A stretch of 9,630 nt of DNA from JBGPBY01 sp041481485 (GTDB lineage Bacteria; Acidobacteriota; Terriglobia; 20CM-2-55-15), in NCBI GenBank assembly GCA_041481485.1, contig JBGPBY010000271.1, positions 1-9,630 on the forward strand, read 5' to 3'. The notes under the pieces are model-generated. The model ran no database searches and had not been told where the DNA came from. It worked only from the letters and a program-made list of their open reading frames with translations. The position numbers and the translations under genes are program-made. Shown one piece after another: positions 1 through 7,848 of the stretch; positions within the stretch are counted from its first letter, which is position 1; each line of letters opens with the position of its first letter.

Positions 1-128
1 CGATACCGGAGCCACAGTCTCTGACGCCCAAATGCGTCGGCTTAATCTGGTTAAACATGACACCCTTGGCCAGTGGAACTACAGCCTGCGCCCCAATCTG
101 AATGTGAATTAATTTCTGGGCAGCCGCT
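1..128 (+). mobile_element. Right end of an ISAzo13-like insertion sequence inside a receptor gene
   Basis: The left edge of the window is the terminal part of an insertion sequence: the transposase C-terminus, its stop codon and about 16 bp of non-coding end. The boundary is placed at about 128 because the receptor reading on the minus strand matches its paralogue down to the residues NLTL (LTL codons 129-137). It then changes to a cysteine- and glycine-rich tail that is simply the antisense of the transposase 3' end. Read inward from the junction, the IS end starts approximately AGCGGCTGCCCAGAAATT. The partner inverted repeat and any target-site duplication lie outside the window, so the boundary is uncertain by a few bases. 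Confidence 0.72.
2..112 (+). CDS. ISAzo13-family (Rhodopirellula-type) transposase, C-terminal end only
   Basis: An open frame enters from the left edge and stops at TAA 110-112, giving the last 36 residues of a protein whose start is outside the window. The residues include VSDAQMRRLNL followed by GQWNYSLRP. From memory, ISAzo13-type transposases (the Rhodopirellula DDE domain family) end in a similar way: a V-S-D-x-x-[ML]-x-x-[LV]-N-L block, then G-x-W-N-Y-[TS]-[IL]-x-P. The DDE catalytic residues are not in view. The frame is read towards the minus-strand receptor gene and ends about 16 bp before that gene's native codons begin, which is where a transposase normally ends relative to its IS terminus. 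The assignment rests on a short motif without a database search. Confidence 0.8.
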   Translation, partial: DTGATVSDAQMRRLNLVKHDTLGQWNYSLRPNLNVN

Positions 129-2477
129 AAGCGTCAGATTCCTGGTCAGCTTCCAATCGTCTTTCACGAATGCGGACCATTCCGTGGAGAGTTGATTCTG
201 AGTCTTCCGGCCACTGGACACATCTTCCCAGTGGGCTTTGGGCACATCGGTGGGATCGTCAATCCAGCGCAACATCGATGCAGTCGAAACGGATCCGTTC
301 ATGAAGTAAAGCAAGTTGGCCGAACTCCCCCTTGCCGTTATGGGGAAGGCAGTCAGCTGAGCGAAGTTCGCAAGTGAGATGGGATCCGTCGTAGTTGCAG
401 AGTCATTCAATCTGCTGACATGAGCAGTGTCGGCGCCACCTGTAACCGGCACCGGAGTATATTGGTCGTATCCCTTTGAACCAATTTTCCGGAGCGTCCC
501 GCCGAACCTGAAGGAATGACGGCCCACGGTCCAACTGAACGTATCGGAGAATTCGTATGTTGGCGCGACGTTCGCCAGCGCATTCGGGAAGCCGCTGAAA
601 TTGATGGGGCCGCTGTTCCAAACGCCACCTGCGGGAGTGAACGCCACATCATAGGTCTTACCGTTATCGGGATTGACGCCTCCCTTCAGATACCATGACT
701 CCGCCGCTTTACGGATCGCGGAATCCTTGCTTTCAATCGCAAGGAATTCTCCGGACTTGTTGCGGGACATTCCAAACCGCGCTTCGTTCAACTTCGAACC
801 CGACAGCGTCGATGTCGCGGATATCGTGAGAACCTGAGGTCTCCGAATAACCTGACCGTTGATGCCATCCGGCCAACTGGCAAGAAAGTCGGCGCTGTCA
901 TCGAACTGATAGCTCCAGCCACCGCTCACTTTGTGCCTGGCGGAAAAGTTCTGATCAAGCTTTATATTGATCTGCTTGCGATTGACAAAGTCAGATATTC
1001 CGACTGAGGTATTGGCGCCGCTATTCGCGCCAAATAGTGCGGAACCCGATCCTTTCGTTCCCCGCAGCCAACGGAATGCCGCAGTATTCAAGCCGTCCCC
1101 GGCGCCAAAAAAATTCGCCTTCGGCATTGCCGCAAGAGTTTTGGCGATGAATCCGGTCGGATCGGCTGCCGGACGCAAGGGATCCCATGGAGTCGCGTTG
1201 TTGATGACACCAAGCGTCGCTCCCGTGGGTACTGGTCCGCAATCTGCGGCTGTGATCGGCAATGCAAGCACGCTAAAGCACATCAGTCTCCCGGCGTAAG
1301 GAGTACTCCCGTCCGCATTCGCCTTGGGGATAATGGGGATACCTGCAAGATCAACAGACGGCATCAGAGCGCCGCTTGAAACCAGGACCCCACCGATATT
1401 CGTTGTCGTGAACGTTGTGGGAGCGTTCTGGGTTGCATTGCCCGGATTCCATTTCTCCCAGAATCGGAAAATTCCGTTACGGGCCGTGTCGGTGTAAACA
1501 GTATTGCTTACTAACGACCGCGTGTTGCTCCGCTGCTGTTCCCAGGCTACGAAGAAAAACGTTTTACTGCGGATGATCGGACCGCCGTAGGTCAGCGTCA
1601 CGTCATGTGTGTTTCTCCAGTTCGGCTGCGTCGCCTGCCCATCCGCCTGAAGCGTGTGATTGTTGCTCCAGGTGTTGGCATTAAATGCCGTGTTCTGAAT
1701 GTTCCACACTGCGCTCCCCGTGAATTTGTTCGTTCCGCTCCGCGTCTGAATTTGAACCTGGGAATTGCCGCGTCCCAGTTCGGCATCGACCGGGGACAGA
1801 ATCAACCGGATTTCACCAACCAGTTCCGGATTGATGTTGGTCGTCGTGGTAAGGCCGTAAAAGGTCGGAGAATACCGTGCAGACGTCACGCTCATTCCGT
1901 CGCGAGTCACATTGACCGTGTCCAGAGTTTGTCCCCCGACGATGTCGTACACACCAAGGAAGCCCGGAGAGCTAAAGGTACTGGCGTTGTAGCCGGGCAG
2001 AACCTTCATCAAATCCATGACGTCGTTGCCAACCAGGGGGAGATCCCGTACCAGGGTGCCAGAAAGCATTGCTCCCACCGTAGCCGTCGACTCGGTCAGC
2101 ACCTGGTCCGCTGCTGCGGACACATCAACCGTACTCGCCGTGGCGGCAGCTAGTTTCAAGACGAAGTTCTGACGAACTCCCGTCGATGCTCCCAAGGCAA
2201 TTCCCGTCGCGGTTTGAGTCTGGAAACTCGTCAGCGAAGCGCTGACTTTATAGTTCAAGCCCGGCTGCAAGGACTGAAATTCGTACGAACCCGAATCGTT
2301 GGTGAGTGTGGTGTTCTCAACGCCCGTATCCGCATTTGTGACGACAATTGTAACACCCGGAACCAGGGCCCCGCCTGGGTCTGTAACGACGCCACCCAAC
2401 CGCCCTGTGGCCGCTTGAGAAAACGAGATGCTGGAAACAACCGAAAACAAAATCATTGCTGCAACGATTCTACGCAT
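51..2477 (-). pseudogene. Oar-like/TonB-dependent outer-membrane receptor, cut in half by an IS
   Basis: This is the 5' half of an outer-membrane receptor paralogous to the complete gene at 3068-7768. The ATG at 2477 is preceded by AGGGAAG at good spacing. Residues 1-22 form a signal peptide (MRR, a hydrophobic core, probable cleavage after SQA). Residues about 25-110 are a carboxypeptidase-regulatory-like beta-sandwich (GGVVTDPGGALVPGV, LTNDSGSYEF). Residues about 125-255 are a TonB-receptor plug (LPLVGNDVMDLMKVLPGY, then GEIRLILSPVDAELGRGNSQ and RSGTN). The start of the beta-barrel follows. C400 and C413 match a cysteine pair in the paralogue. Native sequence ends at residue 783. Residues 784-808 come from antisense IS sequence, and the paralogue continues for 768 more residues, so most of the barrel and the C-terminal assembly signal are missing. 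The product is very unlikely to fold in the outer membrane. The other half may lie beyond the IS. Confidence 0.85.
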
Positions 2478-2577
2478 GGGTACTTCCCTGGAGGATGTGA
2501 GAGGAATCGGGCAGAATCCTCTCGGTTCGATATTGTTTACTTGTCCTTATTTTTGCCGACGATTGTCAGGGCTCGGT

Positions 2578-2605
2578 TCTATATCAATCAGCATGCGTGT
2601 GTCAA
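2578..2605 (-). promoter_or_regulatory. Sigma70-like promoter of the truncated receptor gene
   Basis: On the minus strand a perfect TTGACA (2605-2600) is followed by a 16-base spacer and TATAGA (2583-2578), about 100 bases before the receptor ATG at 2477. The -35 is exact, the -10 is imperfect and the spacing is acceptable. It lies in sequence unrelated to the leader of the complete paralogue, so the two receptors appear to be separately transcribed. This is consistent with a terminator lying between them. Confidence 0.5.
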
Positions 2606-2609
2606 ACAC

Positions 2610-2631
2610 TTGATTTAATCTTGTTTTAATC
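2610..2631 (-). repeat. Tandem 11-bp direct repeat next to the -35 element
   Basis: Two adjacent copies, GATTAAAACAA and GATTAAATCAA on the minus strand, differ at one base and end four bases before the TTGACA of the proposed promoter. One helical turn between copies and this placement suit either a regulator site binding one DNA face or an AT-rich UP-like element. No function is shown by the sequence alone. Confidence 0.5.
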
Positions 2632-2635
2632 AGAT

Positions 2636-2646
2636 CCCCTTAGGGG
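2636..2646. repeat. Short palindrome at the border of the gene debris
   Basis: CCCCT and AGGGG arms are separated by one T. The palindrome lies between the promoter region of the truncated receptor and the left limit of the decayed receptor fragment (about 2661). It may be chance, an operator, or a mark of the recombination edge. Confidence 0.25.
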
Positions 2647-2660
2647 GACAGCGCTATGAA

Positions 2661-2907
2661 GATTCCCGGCGCGGTATTGGTCAATGTGACCGTGACACAC
2701 CGGGAATCAGAGCCGTGGTGGCATGTGTTACAACTCCACCGATGGCCCCATTTTGAGCAATTGCACCTTTCGCAGCCAAAGGCACACAAAGCAATGCCAT
2801 TACTGAAATGAAGACTCGGCGCACTCTAAGATCCCCCCTGTAGAAGATCGAACGTAGAACGTATTCCGGTTTTAGTCTTCCTATTTACGGAACGTTCCGA
2901 CGAGTGC
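2661..2907 (-). pseudogene. Decayed duplicate of the receptor leader and N-terminus
   Basis: Read on the minus strand, this stretch aligns nearly end to end with 7848-7601, the leader and first ~56 codons of the complete receptor, at roughly four bases in five by eye. The leader keeps the CGTTCTACGTTCGATC block and the AGGGGGG ribosome-binding site. The start has become GTG at 2824. The frame gives VRRVFISVMALLCVPLAA, then AIAQNGAIGGVVT and TALIPGV, clearly the signal peptide and first strand of the regulatory-like domain. Two extra bases in GGTGTGTCACGG shift the frame and give a stop shortly after. Past about 2661 similarity ends. It is a dead fragment, not a gene. The same stretch has no similarity to the 5' region of the truncated receptor next door beyond the shared family fold. 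Confidence 0.88.
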
Positions 2908-2970
2908 TGCGGCTGCCGCAGGTTGCGGTTTGACGGCGATGGTTCCAGTTGTCACGACTGGTTTCCAGGG
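2908..2970 (-). pseudogene. Decayed duplicate of the MFS transporter start
   Basis: Immediately upstream of the receptor debris, the minus strand carries GTG at 2955 followed by codons for VTTGTIAVKPQPAAAA. This matches MTTFAIKPQPAPAA at the start of the MFS gene (9438), with a 6-base length difference near the front. The ribosome-binding region is also recognisable: GGAAACCAGTC here against GGAAGCCACTC there. After about 16 codons the similarity stops and the sequence becomes receptor leader, closing the frame at TAG 23 codons after the start. Weaker resemblance may extend upstream to about 3003 (TGACAACGTGGGACGG against TGACAATGTGGACGG near 9505-9491, read on the plus strand). No functional peptide is implied. 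Confidence 0.78.
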
Positions 2971-3009
2971 GTGAAGCCATTTGGCTGACAACGTGGGACG
3001 GTGGGCCGG

Positions 3010-3055
3010 AAAAAGAAAGAGGGACGGACAGCCGTTTAAGGCTCTCCGTCCCTCT
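3010..3055 (-). terminator. Strong intrinsic terminator after the complete receptor
   Basis: On the minus strand, 13 bases after the receptor stop codon, an 11-bp perfect stem AGAGGGACGGA/TCCGTCCCTCT (3055-3045 with 3028-3018) encloses one mismatch and a further AGCC/GGCT stem with a six-base loop. It is followed by TTCTTTTT (3017-3010). This is a textbook rho-independent terminator. It should separate the complete receptor from everything to its left, so the truncated receptor needs its own promoter. Confidence 0.93.
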
Positions 3056-3067
3056 CTTATTGACGAG

Positions 3068-6000
3068 CTAGAACGTTAACCGCAGCGAACCCTGGAACTG
3101 ACGATTTCCGGTCTTCGTGTTGATTACCCCGAAAGTGTCAATGAGGCTGCTGCCTGCGTTGCCGAGTCCCGCAGGATCGCCGGACGTCGGATGATTCAAT
3201 ATGTTGGTTGCATCGAATCGAATCGCAACGCCCTTCGATTCCGAGATTCGGAAGTTCTTGGACAAATTGCCGTCCAGCGACCATCGGGGCAACGAATGCA
3301 TCGTGAACGAACCGAGGTTGCCCTGATTTCCCGGCAATGGATTTTGGAGCAGAGGTAGAACCGAAACGGGGCTGTTCTTTGACGTGACAGCGCCCGGCGT
3401 TCCCGTGGGAACAACTTTACCCAACCCTTGCAGCGTACAGTTGGCCGAGAGATTGAAGTTCCCAGGATCCGAGGCAGTCGTAATTCCGACTGTCCCATTC
3501 GTGCACTGCGGATCAACGAATGAAAGGTATGGAGTGCCCGCCCCAAAGTAATTCCCAGTGTTTCCATTCCACTGGACATGTCCTTCGGGATTGTCCCACG
3601 GTCCAACAACGTCGGGACGGCCGTTGGCATAGAACATGTTGCTGGTTCCCAGCATGGATCGAGGGCTGCCCTGAGCAGTCGTGTAAATGAAGCTGGTCTG
3701 CCAGTGTTCCAGAACGCGAGCCAGCACCCCTGAGCTATTGCCCATTACTAATTTGTTGGGACCGATCGGTAATTCCACCGTGCCATTGGCCTTGAAGTCC
3801 TGGCCGAGCGAGCTGAGCACCGTCCCATAATCCAATTGCTTGTTCAATGGATCGGTGTAGCCGTTGCCCGGCAGCGACAAGGTCTTGCTCAGGCCGTAGG
3901 TAGCCTGAATGCTGACTCCCTGAACCGGTCGTGCGGTGAACGTGATCTGACCGGCATCGTAGTTCGAATACCCGTAATTTGCGGCGTAAATGGAACTGGC
4001 TGTTTGCGGATTGGTAATGATGAAGTTTTCCGGGAAACAGCGCGGCGTGATGGCCGTGCCATCGGGTAATGTGAAGCCCGATGAGCCACCAGGCAGAGTT
4101 GAATTGTTCGCGAGCCGGTTGCAGCCATTGCGGAGCACTCGTTGGGAGGTTTGAAATGCAGCTCCCGTCGCTGGATCAAGACCCGTAGGATCCGCTTGTA
4201 GTCCGGTAGTGGTGCCGGAATTTATAGCGCCCAGCAGACTGTTGAGGACACCAACGTAGTTCCCATTCGCAAGATTGGCAGCATACTGTCTGCGAATCTG
4301 CATGGAACCGCGCTGGAGTATTTGTCCAGCAGGACAGCCGACGCCCGCAAGTGTCGATGTTGTTCCCGTTGGCAAAGCCACGCAAGTACCCACCGCGCCA
4401 TATCCTGCCGTCCCATTATTGAGATTCACTCCAATCAACATCTGATCGAAGAACGGACTGTTCAAGCCGGCCCGCGTGTCGTTCAGAGCCTGGAGCAGTT
4501 CCGGGTTGTGATACACATTCAAGGTATTGAGATCGACACTGCCGGCTGAACCGAAACTGCCGGCCGCTCCGAGTCCCTTTCCGATTGTGCGCACGTACCG
4601 TGCATCCACTGTGTACTTCGATCCGATATTTCGCGTAATCGACAGTGTGTAATTGTCCGTGTACGGGGTGTAGTAGTCCGGGGAATAACTCCCGTAACTG
4701 TTACCGAAAGCGGTACAGCATGCGCGTCCAGTGAGCGAAATCGGTGCTCCGGGAGCACGTGATGTCGGCAAAGGAGCGAGACAGCCGAGGTCGCTGATAC
4801 TGAGTGCAAGACCGGTCGCTAATTTCGCCTGAGCGCATGAGGTACTCAGAAGGGCAGTGGCGTTTGGAGAATCGCTGCCACCCGGCCCGCTCAACAGACC
4901 GCCGGCAAATGTGGATCCGGCCTGTCCATAGGTGCGCTGAAATCCGCCGCGAATCACAGTCGAACCTTCTGGTCCAATAAAACCAAAGGGAACCTGCCAG
5001 GAAAAGCCGACCGCCGGACTGAACTTGCCAGGGTCTGGCACAAGAGTGTCATGCGGATTCTTAGATCCCGGCCCAACGAATTCCACAGTCGTCTTGAGGT
5101 TTGGATCGCAGTTCGATGTCGGAATACCGTTCGGATTTGCTACACCCATTTGGCATCCCAATGGGGCGATGCCAGGGTTGCTGCCATATCCTGTCAGGAA
5201 GATTGCATTGCTCGTTGGAGGTCTCAGCCAGTTGGTGAGAAGTTGGTCGTCGCTGGTAATGTTTCCAGCAGGGCGACCGACGCCGTACAACCCGACTCCA
5301 TCCTGGAAAAACCGATTCGTCAGTCCGTTCGCGAGGTAGATCGACTGATTCTTATCGTAACGAATACCCAGATTGAGCGTCAGGCGCTTCATGATCTTGT
5401 AATCGTCTTTGAAGAAGAAACTATACGTGTTTTGCGCTTGCTTGCGCTCCTGGTGTCCGTATTGAGGGTCGCCAGTCGGAATGTGGTCTGTATTCGTGGT
5501 GACGTCACTCCAGACACCTCTTGTGATGTTGGACTCATTGTCGATCCAGTAAGGAGAGGCGACGCTGGATACTGAACCATAAAGCATATAGATCATGTTC
5601 TGAGCAAGAGACCGCGATGTCGCCATATTGAACCCCGGCAGAGGGTTTCCAACGCCCGTGAAATTGGTGTTATTTACAAGGAACGGTGGTGTTGTATCAC
5701 CGGCAGGATTTCCCGTCTGTGCTGCGTTGTAAGCACTGTTGGTGAATCCCGTGGATTCCGGCCGACGGTATTCGAAACCTGTACTGAATGCGTGCTTACC
5801 ATGGCTCCAGCGGATAGTATCCGAGTAGTCCCACAACGGACTGGTGTTCGCAATATCTGAAGCCAGGCCGAACACACCAAAGAAGTTTGAACCATAGAGC
5901 ATTTGGCCGTTGAGTTGGGCGCCCGGAACGTAGACTACGGGATACGACTTGCCATTTGCGGCGTTCGTCTGACCTTTAAAGAACAGCGCCTGCGCGGCCG

Positions 6001-7768
6001 CCGACGTCGTGGGGTCGCTGAGGTCGGCCCATGCCGGAGATTGCCACTCTCTGCTGTAATTCACTCCAAAGCGCGCTTCATTTACAAGACTCGGGCTCAA
6101 CGTGGACGTACCATTCACCGTCAGTAATGCGGGCTTTCTGCGGGAGTGTCCGCTGTAGCCGTTCTCCCAGGGTGCGACGTTCGTTGTTCCAGAATCCGAT
6201 TCATACGTGTACTGCACACTCAATCGATTGTTGTTGTTGATCTGATGGTCAATTTTCAGATTGATCTGTTTGCGGCCGACCGCGTCGGATGCCGCTGAAG
6301 AGGATCCAATCGTGGCTGTGCCGAAGACGTCGCCGCCGGCGCTGCCGGAATTAACGGTGCGCAAGTACCGGTTGACCGCCGTATTCAATCCGTCCCCGCT
6401 ATTCTGCGTCGTGAAGTTGTTGGCATGGGGCGCCAGGCTCAGCAGCTTCTGAATATAGCCACTACTATCCGGACCAGGGCGTCTGGGATCCCACGCGGGT
6501 TGAATGATCGCGGTGCCTCCCGGGCAATCGTTTTGGGTGAACTGTGTTCCATCCACCTTGACGTTTCCAAAGATGCTGAAGCAGTTCAGTTGTCCGCTGA
6601 ACGGTGTACCATCTGGATTAAATGGGGGCGCTACCGGGTTCCCAATGTTGTCTACGGCAATCCAGCTGCCTGTTCCATTGTTGGCAAAAGACGTGGGGTT
6701 GACCCCTGCGGCATTGAGGGGATTCCAGCCTGTGAAATATCTGAAGATTCCATTCCGGGCCTGGTCCGTCAGCACCACGTTCGATACCAGGCCGCGGGAG
6801 TGTGCGAACTGCTGATCGTAAAGAGCAAAGAAGAAGGTTTTGTTCTTGATGATCGGCCCGCCATAACTGACGGTGGCCTCTTGCACGTTCGACCAATTCG
6901 GCGTGGTTTTGTTGCTGACCTGAACTCCGTTGACCAGCGTCGGCGTGTGGTTGTTGGTCCACGTGTTGGCATTGAGCGCGGTGTTTCGAACAACCCAATT
7001 CGCCGCTCCGGTGAACTTGTTCGTTCCCGACCGGGTTGAAATCTGTACCTGCGAATTGCCGTGTCCGAGTTCGACGTCCACCGGCGCAAGAATCAAACGA
7101 ATTTCACCGACGAGATCCGGATTTACTACTGTGGTCGTCAGAACCAGAGGACCAAAAAAGCTGGCGGCATCGCGCGAACTGTTCGTGGTCATTCCATTGA
7201 TCGTCGTATTGATCGTGTCGAGATTTAATCCGCCAACCGTACTCGCGGAGGCGAGCACCGGACTGAGACGGAAGCCCGGCAGCACGTTGAGCAAATCGAG
7301 CACGTTGTTGCCGAGTATTGGAAGATTCTGTACCTGAGTCTGGGATAGCGTTGTACCCACAGATGCAGAGGATTCCTGAATCGGGTTATTGACCGAATCC
7401 CCCGCAACACTAACAACTGCTCCGGGCGCATTGCCCAACTGGAGGACGAAGTCCACTCGCAATTGAGCGGCGACACCCGCTTCCACATTGTTCTGCGTGG
7501 CTGGACGGAAACTTGTCAGATCCGCCTGCATCTTGTACGGCCCCGGCGGTACGCTGGGAAAGTTGTACGCGCCCGAGTCGTTGGTCAGCCGGGTTTCCGT
7601 GACTCCCGTCGCAGTATTGGTCAGCGTGACGGTGACACCGGGAATCAGAGCCTTGGTGGAATCTGTTACAACTCCACCGATGGCCGCATTATTGGCTTGA
7701 GCAAATGCATTGTTTGCGGCCAAAGCCAAGCAAACTAATCCTATTACTAAAATGAAATATCGTCGCAT
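3068..7768 (-). CDS. Oar-like/TonB-dependent outer-membrane receptor with regulatory-like domain
   Basis: This is a complete 1566-residue outer-membrane protein. The ATG at 7768 is preceded by AGGGGGG at good spacing. Residues 1-24 are a signal peptide (MRRYF, a hydrophobic stretch, cleavage near AFA/Q). Residues about 28-112 are a carboxypeptidase-regulatory-like domain (GGVVTDSTKALIPGV, LTNDSGAYNFPSVPPGPY). Residues about 128-255 are the plug (NLPILGNNVLDLLNVLPGF, GEIRLILAPVDVELGHGNSQ, RSGTNKFTG). The remainder is beta-barrel with long Gly/Asn/Thr/Ser-rich loops. The C-terminus RLTF ends in phenylalanine, as expected for recognition by the barrel-assembly machinery. Several loops hold widely spaced cysteine pairs (for example C396 and C415). 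I see no convincing TonB box, so energy coupling is inferred from the family. It is longer than many Oar-like acidobacterial receptors, which as I recall are often near 1000-1200 residues. It has its own leader and terminator and lies downstream of the MFS gene; co-transcription is possible across the 374-bp gap but not shown. The substrate is unknown. Confidence 0.93.
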   Translation of the reverse strand: MRRYFILVIGLVCLALAANNAFAQANNAAIGGVVTDSTKALIPGVTVTLTNTATGVTETRLTNDSGAYNFPSVPPGPYKMQADLTSFRPATQNNVEAGVAAQLRVDFVLQLGNAPGAVVSVAGDSVNNPIQESSASVGTTLSQTQVQNLPILGNNVLDLLNVLPGFRLSPVLASASTVGGLNLDTINTTINGMTTNSSRDAASFFGPLVLTTTVVNPDLVGEIRLILAPVDVELGHGNSQVQISTRSGTNKFTGAANWVVRNTALNANTWTNNHTPTLVNGVQVSNKTTPNWSNVQEATVSYGGPIIKNKTFFFALYDQQFAHSRGLVSNVVLTDQARNGIFRYFTGWNPLNAAGVNPTSFANNGTGSWIAVDNIGNPVAPPFNPDGTPFSGQLNCFSIFGNVKVDGTQFTQNDCPGGTAIIQPAWDPRRPGPDSSGYIQKLLSLAPHANNFTTQNSGDGLNTAVNRYLRTVNSGSAGGDVFGTATIGSSSAASDAVGRKQINLKIDHQINNNNRLSVQYTYESDSGTTNVAPWENGYSGHSRRKPALLTVNGTSTLSPSLVNEARFGVNYSREWQSPAWADLSDPTTSAAAQALFFKGQTNAANGKSYPVVYVPGAQLNGQMLYGSNFFGVFGLASDIANTSPLWDYSDTIRWSHGKHAFSTGFEYRRPESTGFTNSAYNAAQTGNPAGDTTPPFLVNNTNFTGVGNPLPGFNMATSRSLAQNMIYMLYGSVSSVASPYWIDNESNITRGVWSDVTTNTDHIPTGDPQYGHQERKQAQNTYSFFFKDDYKIMKRLTLNLGIRYDKNQSIYLANGLTNRFFQDGVGLYGVGRPAGNITSDDQLLTNWLRPPTSNAIFLTGYGSNPGIAPLGCQMGVANPNGIPTSNCDPNLKTTVEFVGPGSKNPHDTLVPDPGKFSPAVGFSWQVPFGFIGPEGSTVIRGGFQRTYGQAGSTFAGGLLSGPGGSDSPNATALLSTSCAQAKLATGLALSISDLGCLAPLPTSRAPGAPISLTGRACCTAFGNSYGSYSPDYYTPYTDNYTLSITRNIGSKYTVDARYVRTIGKGLGAAGSFGSAGSVDLNTLNVYHNPELLQALNDTRAGLNSPFFDQMLIGVNLNNGTAGYGAVGTCVALPTGTTSTLAGVGCPAGQILQRGSMQIRRQYAANLANGNYVGVLNSLLGAINSGTTTGLQADPTGLDPATGAAFQTSQRVLRNGCNRLANNSTLPGGSSGFTLPDGTAITPRCFPENFIITNPQTASSIYAANYGYSNYDAGQITFTARPVQGVSIQATYGLSKTLSLPGNGYTDPLNKQLDYGTVLSSLGQDFKANGTVELPIGPNKLVMGNSSGVLARVLEHWQTSFIYTTAQGSPRSMLGTSNMFYANGRPDVVGPWDNPEGHVQWNGNTGNYFGAGTPYLSFVDPQCTNGTVGITTASDPGNFNLSANCTLQGLGKVVPTGTPGAVTSKNSPVSVLPLLQNPLPGNQGNLGSFTMHSLPRWSLDGNLSKNFRISESKGVAIRFDATNILNHPTSGDPAGLGNAGSSLIDTFGVINTKTGNRQFQGSLRLTF

Positions 7769-7775
7769 TGAGGCC

Positions 7776-7848
7776 CCCCTGTAGTAGATCGAACGTAGAA
7801 CGGACTCCGGGTTTAGGTTTCCTATTTACGGAACGTTCTGACGAGTGC
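7776..7848 (-). promoter_or_regulatory. Conserved 5' leader of the complete receptor
   Basis: This segment ends in the AGGGGGG ribosome-binding site and includes CGTTCTACGTTCGATC (two CGTTC units seven bases apart) and the near-palindromic AGAACGTTCCG. The same elements are present in the decayed copy at 2835-2907, where the AGAACGTTC part has become GGAACGTTCC, a perfect palindrome. Because only recent duplicates are being compared, conservation alone does not prove function. I could not find a clear -35/-10 pair, so the transcription start is not placed. Confidence 0.35.

Noticed and set aside
1605..2153. 182-codon plus-strand open frame
   Set aside because: It lies wholly inside the coding frame of the truncated receptor on the other strand, has arginine-rich composition without a recognisable domain, and is a shadow of that gene.
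2214..2618. 134-codon plus-strand frame crossing the receptor start and its promoter
   Set aside because: It is antisense to the receptor 5' end, has no family signature, and extends only by chance into the intergenic region.
2650..2660. AGCGCTATGAAGA as shared sequence with AGCGCTATCTTCC after the MFS gene (8139 on)
   Set aside because: Only about nine bases agree and the flanks do not align, so this is most likely chance.
6425..7039. 204-codon plus-strand open frame
   Set aside because: It is antisense to the plug and early barrel of the complete receptor, has no convincing ribosome-binding site or family signature, and is a shadow frame.
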